From the NCBI RefSeq assembly GCF_914767665.1, contig NC_059504.1, positions 21,640,501-21,704,500 on the forward strand: 64,000 nucleotides of DNA, read 5' to 3'. This document shows positions 58,018 through 64,000 of this stretch, piece by piece. The DNA is from Harmonia axyridis (lineage: Eukaryota; Arthropoda; Insecta; Coleoptera; Coccinellidae). The notes beneath the pieces are model-generated. The model was not told the origin of the DNA and did not search any database. It saw only the letters and a program-made list of their open reading frames with translations. Within the stretch, counting starts at the first letter, position 1. Each line of letters starts with the position of its first letter. Made by a program: the position numbers and the translations under genes.

Positions 58018-58784
58018 CAGCGTACCAAAAAAGTAACTTAACTCGCAAAAATTCTTGTATAAAGAATTATCAAGAAAAATCTTCGCACCCGTCGATTTTT
58101 AATTTCAAATGCAATTTATCGTATACTTTTTTTAATTTGATATTTCTTACCCCCTATGTCCCTCATCTATGGATTTTTGATTTCAAAAGCAGGTCTCCCT
58201 ATGCTTTTTTGACTTTACGCTCCACACTTTTTATGCTCCACATCCCTCTACTCTTTTTTTCAAATATCAAATGAAAGGTCATTGCACATTTAGCGGTGTG
58301 ACTGAAAAAATAATTTGTTAGGCTATTTTTTTTTTATTACAAAATTAACAAATTGTGGTTGGTATCAGGTTCTTATTCTTGAAATAATAAATATTGAGAA
58401 ATATCCTCCTACCCGCCGATTTCTATTTTCGAAGTTTGAGAAATTCATGCAGTTTTGAAATGACGGGTTTAGACCCTTAACGACGATGAAACGAAAAATT
58501 TAAATTTTTTGTTTGTAAACTATTTCCTAATTTTTTAATGAAAAGCTGTACAACCAATTCTACTTTAGCCAAATCGCTGAATAGATAATCGAATTACCTT
58601 TCATTTGATGTATCACAATCCATATTTTCCCATTGGAAAAAATTAAGTAGATGAGAAATATCAAATTCAAAAAAGCATACGATAAATTGCTTTTGAATTT
58701 GAAAATCGACGGGTGCGAGGAATTTCTTTAATAATTCTTCGTACAAGAATTATTGACGAGTAACAATACTTTGTTGGCACACTG
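58018..58784. mobile_element. 767-bp TA-flanked element with about 125-bp inverted ends
   Basis: TA|CAGCGTACCAAAAAAGTAAC at the left and GTTGGCACACTG|TA at the right. Arms share AATTCTTGTA, GAATTAT, GCACCCGTCGATTTT and GCAATTTATCGTAT. Related to 47217-48480. It starts 9 bp after the neighbouring palindrome ends. Confidence 0.75.
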
Positions 58785-60498
58785 TATGTAGTATATTTAT
58801 TATGTTGAATGGTAATCATAACGTATGTCTCAAAAGTTTTGGCACAATGGATCTCGGACATTTAGTTAGGGAAAATGGCTTTCCGTAAATTTGGCTGAAT
58901 ATTTGTATAATTTGATGGTCTGATCAAAAATGTCCATAGCCACAAAGCTCTAAAATGGACAATTTTTGATATATGGAGCTTTGAAGATTTTTTCCATTTT
59001 TGCGTTATTTGCCCCTCAATCGGATAGCTCTCATTTATGGTTGTGATTAAATTTGGATGTTCGGCGCCCTTAACCTGTCTGGAATGGTCTTCCTAAGTTA
59101 TTTGAGGCACCACCATCCATAATATTTTTTTTACACTGGTCCACACTGGACATGAAATGAGATACAAATTCGAAGATCTTTCTTACATTTTTTCATGCTA
59201 CAAGATAACGCCAGAATAACTTACATTCTCGAGAAACGATATATTTTGGGTATTTTTTGAAGTGAGATCATATAGTTGTTCAATGATATCAAATATGTTT
59301 TCCAAAACGTTCATAACGACTCTCAGTGAGGAGTGGGAGAAAATGGGAAAATCATAATCTTATACAACGAACACAATTTAATATGACCACGTATTCGTCA
59401 TCACCTTACCGTTTGAACCCATACTTGGATCAAAACTCGAAAAATACAGATATTCAGATGAAATAATAATATAAGGGTCTGCTCAGGAAACCATAGCAAA
59501 CATAAAAAGTTAAAAGATACTCATTTTTATTTTTTTTATTCAAAGTTCATCACTTTACATCGCCGGTATTCAATGAAAAAAATTCAAATATTTATGCAAT
59601 ACCTATCTAAGTACGTGACTAAGAATATGAATGTATCCATTCACACTTCAATAAACATAATTATCATATTATTGACCCTTCAGAAAGGCACCTACCTGAT
59701 GAAATAGAGAACAAATGATATCGATAATCTCTTTTATTATCTTCCACAAAAGAGCCGCTTCCTCAAGTAATCACTACAAAGAAAACACAATGACAGGATA
59801 CAAAAATGCTGTTTTTGAAGTTTTTGTACTTCCTAATCTATGAAACTACTGAACGGAAGGTTTTTACAGATAGATCAAGCTTATCTTAGAACTATATTTA
59901 GTCTTTTTCTCATTGAACATTACTTGCGTTACTATTTTTAAATTCATCATTCCATTGATGGAATTCTTCTTCCATTCCAGAGATTCAATTAATCAATTTT
60001 AACTTATTCCACTGACTGCAATTCTTAAACTGATTTCCGCTCGTAAAAATTAGTGAATGAATGAATTCAATCATGCTTTTTTTCAAGAAAATTCCGAGTT
60101 ATACATAAACATATACAGAGTTGATCCTCCAACAAAAAAGCCAATAAAATAAAATATAATTTAACTTTGAGATGCAAAGTGAATGTAACAATGTGAACTA
60201 TAAACATTTTTGGGGTTGTTTGTTTTTGAAAGTAAAATCCTCTCAGGTAAGATGTAGACTTATACCGATAGGTACACCTCTTACACAATACTAGACACTT
60301 GTCACAAGTAGGTATTCAGACGCAGATATGAATGAAGTCACTGAAAGTGAGTAACACATAACAAAGGGTACCGCTTCATAACACTTGGCGCCTAGCTCGT
60401 AAGATAATATCCTGTTGGGGCCATTCATCCACTAAAATACTATTGACACCTCAGTTTTTTCACAAATTGTTACCTCCATGTAGCCGACAAAGGTTGTA
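58785..60498. other. No gene recognised
   Basis: AT-rich spacer without repeat pairs or coding signal I can support. Confidence 0.4.
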
Positions 60499-62045
60499 CA
60501 GGGTGGGCAAATAAGCGAGGTAAGCGGCTATATCTCAGGATCCACTCATCGTAGAGACTTGCGGTGAAAAATTTCACCACTAAAGAGAACAAGAGAACAC
60601 ACTGGAAATTGTTTTGAAGTTCATACCTCTACCGCTAGGGGGCGTAATAGCTACCGTCGAGTAGAAAAATGAATTTTACTCGAAAATGTTTCATATGAAG
60701 TTGAAGAAAAAATATCATTACTGTAATCCTTGGAAAATTCTCTATCTTTTAAAATTATTACTTTCGATTTTACGACATCAAATAAGGGTAGGTGAAAGGG
60801 AGAAATCCGACTGATTGAAACGCCTGTAACTTCAGTTTGGCTCAACATTTTTGAGCAAATTAGATCTCGTCTGAAAGATAATATCTTGTTGATTGAGGAC
60901 AGAATATAGTCATGATAAATTTTTTTTGCTGCTTTCGATAGGGGGCGCTAAGTCAGAAGTTCATTGTTTTGTTCATTTTAATACGAAATTTCAAACGTAA
61001 CGATAGGATTTTATTAACAGAAACAGAAATTCCATCATATTTGCATGAAAAAACCTGAAGGTCGCAAAGCGATAATTTCAGGCGTTCTCAAGTTATGGCC
61101 GAAAGAAGATATTCTTCAACTGATGCACTGCGAAAAACCAAATTGTGTCTTTAGGTTCTGACAGAAACAGAAATCCCATCAAATTTGTATGAAAAAGCCA
61201 GAAGGTTGCAAAGCGATAGCTTCAGGCGTTCTGGAGTTATGGCCGAAAAAAGATATTCTTCATCTGATGCACTGAAAAACTAAATTGTGTCTTCTTTCGG
61301 CCATAACTCCAGAACGCCTGAAGCTATCGCTTTGCGACATTTTGGTTTTTTCATACAAATTTGATGGGATTTCTATTTCTGTCAGCACCTAAAGACACAA
61401 TTTGGTTTTTCGCTGTGCATCAGTTGAAGAATATCTTCTTTCGGCCATAACTTCAGAACGCCTGAAATTATCGCTTTGCGACCTTCAGGTTTTTTCATGC
61501 AAATATGATGGAATTTCTGTTTCTGTTAAGAAAATCCTATCGTTACGTTTGAAATTTCGTATTAAAATGAACAAAACAATGAACTTCTGACTTAGCACCT
61601 CCTATCGGAAGCAGCAAAAACAAATTTATCATGAGTATATTTTGTCCTCAATAAACAAGATATTATCTTTCAGACGAGATCTAATTCGCTCAAAAATGTT
61701 GAGCCAAACTGAAGTTACAGGCACTTCAATTAGTCAGATTACTCCTTTTCACTTACCCTTATTTGATGTGGTAAAATCGAAAGTGCTAATTCAAAAAGAT
61801 AGAGAATTTTACAAGGATTACAGTGATGATATTTTTTCTTCAACTTCATATGAAACATTTTCGAGTAAAATTCATTTTTCTACTCGACGGTAGTTATTAC
61901 GCCCCCTAGCGGTAGAGGTATGAACTTCAAAACAATTTCCAGTGTGTTCTCTTGTTCTCTTTAGTGGTGAAATTTTTCACCGCAAGTCTCTACGATGAGT
62001 GGATCCTGAGATATAGCCGCTTACCTCGCTTATTTGCCCACCCTG
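60499..62045. mobile_element. 1547-bp near-perfect TA-flanked palindrome
   Basis: TA|CAGGGTGGGCAAATAAGCGAGG at 60499 and its complement ending at 62045|TA, axis about 61272. The arms of about 770 bp match nearly throughout, for example GCGGCTATATCTCAGGATCC and its complement. Each arm contains two tandem copies of a roughly 144-bp unit (starting near 61021 and 61165 on the left), so four copies meet around the axis. Small open frames at 60651-60848 (-) and 61642-61893 (+) are the same sequence seen on both arms; no known domain. Confidence 0.85.
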
Positions 62046-62889
62046 TACACCGCAACATCCAACAGATTTATTTTTCCCAAATGAGGTAGGTAACAGTATA
62101 ATAACCGGGTATGGTCATAAAGGAGTGTTTTTCTTAAGAAAAAACAAAACATAGGTACAGATTATTGTCGTGTCGGTAAATCCTAGACAACTTGATAAAA
62201 GTATGGAATCGTTGAAATAGATAAGGTTATTGAAAATGAGCTCTTGGTTAGATTAATTCACTAAAAATAATACTAATACCATCTTTCATAATTGAAGGGT
62301 TTTCAATAGCGATAAGACAATTTAAAATTAAAAGAAATTATTCAGTGAGACATAATTTTTTTTATTTCAAAGGTTGCATTATAGCTAATTTCAATGAAAA
62401 CCCTATTTTTCATTACTCTTTCGCATAAATTTGACTGTATTTCATCAATAATACATTCAATGTTGATTTTAATTGATGAATTGTTGATGGATTATCATCA
62501 TAAAATTATGACTTAAGAGGAATTACCACCTCGTGGCTTTCCGGTTATCTGTCATTAGGTACTCATTCATATTTTTTTCTGGCGCTCCTATTATGACAAA
62601 ACTTTGTACGGTGTAAGAAGTTTCACATTCACTTCATCTTTTTCCTCTTTACGCAGTATATAGGTAAGTACTACAGTGGATTATTTGTTTCACAAAATTT
62701 TACTTACACCCCTTTTCTAATGTTTTTGTTTAGGTTTTTTTTCACCAATATTTTAAAAATATATCAGTGCTTAAAAGTTACCAACATTTTTGTTGCATTC
62801 GCAAATTAAAAATTTTGTCATTTCACAATGTCGATTATCTTTTAAAGAAATAATCTGAAAACCCCCTAAGAATCGGTGGTTTTGAACTG
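62046..62889. other. No gene recognised
   Basis: AT-rich spacer. Confidence 0.4.
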
Positions 62890-63175
62890 AGGAGTCACGG
62901 TGTAGTATTCCCTCTTAACATGAATCCAAAGAAATAAATCATAAGGTGTTAAATCACATGACTTAAGTTAAGAGATTATTAATTGGGCCATTTCTTTCAT
63001 AATCCAATTTTGTTTTCAATAAATCGATTGGTAAGATGGCTGTGTCGCAGGTGGCACCTTCTTATTGAAACCAAATATCCTCGAGATTATTCTCAACAAA
63101 ACCAGGAAAAAATCATTCAACATTGTTTGGCATCGTTCTGCATTTTCTTCAGAGAAAGTTATTCAAGATCAAAAT
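62890..63175 (-). pseudogene. Mariner-type transposase fragment
   Basis: On the - strand around 62980-62910: LKSCDLTPYDLFLWIHVKR, the last catalytic block of mariner-like transposases. Upstream text is frameshifted. Only about 90 residues are represented; no terminal repeats found. Confidence 0.6.
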
Positions 63176-64000
63176 AAAAAAAATAATATATTTTAAAAAT
63201 TAAATGGCATTACCTACTGAACTCAAATGACATAATAAATGTCAACAAATAATACAGGGTGTTATCATTACATATAACCAATTTAAATTATATCATTCCT
63301 ATTTGAAACCTGATATGACTATATGATCTTTGAAAATAATTATTTTAATTTTTATTTGAATAAATGTATGATAAATGAACTCAATTGGTTCCCTATAAAA
63401 AGTTTCGTAATTTTATTGTTCATGCTCTATCAGTTGTCAATTTGTTCACTTGATTGAAAAGATCCATCGGTTAAACTCAGGAATTTCTAAAATCCAATTT
63501 CGAATTACAATTCACCTAAAAACCTTGGCAAAAAATACGAGTATTGGGTGTCTCGAATTCGTTGTCTGGTGAGGGGATCTCAGAATTTCTTTGAGCTAGA
63601 AAATAATGAATGGCACATTTTCGGTCTCGATTTTTGAGAGAATTGATTTGGTGAGAACATCATAAATTCAACTTCGACATCGTTAGAATTTTTTTCTTTG
63701 GTCACATTTGAAGGACATCATTTATCAATTGAAAATATTGGAAATATCTAATGATGTTAAACCCGGAGACCTTGATGGCCATCGAATATTCTAATTTCTC
63801 CACGGTACACTTTCCCATTTAATATTCTCATTATCTGAAGTTCACAGATTATTATAGATAGGTACTTGGTTGATTTGCTCTCTGAAACTGATATTTTTAT
63901 TTTTTTATAGTTTGATAAGATATTTATATATAATGTTATATATTTTTTAAAAGGGAAAAATTAAGCGATTTTTTTTGTTATAGAAATTGTTATGATTTAC
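63176..64000. other. No gene recognised; solitary CAGGGTGTTATC end
   Basis: TACAGGGTGTTATC at 63254 looks like one end of another element of the CAGGGTG group whose mate is not in the window. The rest is AT-rich. Confidence 0.4.

Noticed and set aside
61642..61893. 83-codon + frame, nearly identical to the - frame at 60651-60848, as a duplicated gene pair
   Set aside because: Explained by the 1.5-kb palindrome; no start context, domain or splice evidence.
1..64000. A prokaryotic-type operon, defence system or viral genome
   Set aside because: Introns, signal-peptide exons, LINEs and Tc1/mariner/hAT elements show animal nuclear DNA; no operon-like or viral gene order is present.

Overview
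The window looks like AT-rich, transposon-rich arthropod DNA, most probably insect and possibly beetle; the order is an inference from overall character. The only intact host gene is a collagen type IV alpha-2-like gene, the viking (vkg) type, on the + strand. I assembled it from 14 coding exons between 13803 and 41807. All splice phases agree, and the product is about 2095 residues: a 22-residue signal peptide split over two exons, a tyrosine/glycine/serine/glutamine-rich non-collagenous N-terminal domain of about 370 residues, an interrupted Gly-X-Y triple-helical region, and a complete C-terminal NC1 (C4) domain with 12 cysteines.

On the - strand, 404 bp from the vkg start codon, a second signal-peptide exon (13399 down to 13316) ends in a perfect GTAAGT donor. 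Collagen IV genes sit in head-to-head pairs in animals (COL4A1/COL4A2 in vertebrates, Col4a1/viking in Drosophila). I infer this exon is the first coding exon of the partner alpha-1 gene, with the rest beyond the left edge behind an intron longer than 13.3 kb. The GC- and CpG-richer segment between the two start codons is the presumed shared bidirectional promoter. It holds a 10-bp-arm palindrome and repeated CTTAA-core and TTTCCGG motifs.

Layout. 1-13309: presumed intron 1 of the - strand gene, with a non-autonomous hAT element, two LINE reverse-transcriptase scraps, a 1.3-kb region with a long inverted repeat, and a direct duplication. 13316-13822: divergent exons and promoter. 13823-31349: three long vkg introns separated by small exons, carrying several foldback elements, a Tc1 transposon with a nested retroposon, and a pogo/Tigger-like end. 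31350-38965: compact collagen exons. 38966-41549: last intron with a TA-flanked inverted-repeat element. 41550-42370: last exon and 3' UTR. 42400-64000: no host gene recognised; LINE and mariner relics and very large palindromic elements.

The strongest leads are the silk-like / FET-like low-complexity domain fused in front of collagen IV with a reduced cysteine set, the bidirectional promoter, and a group of otherwise different palindromic elements that share a TA-flanked CAGGGTG terminus. I saw no tRNA, rRNA, CRISPR array or viral gene.
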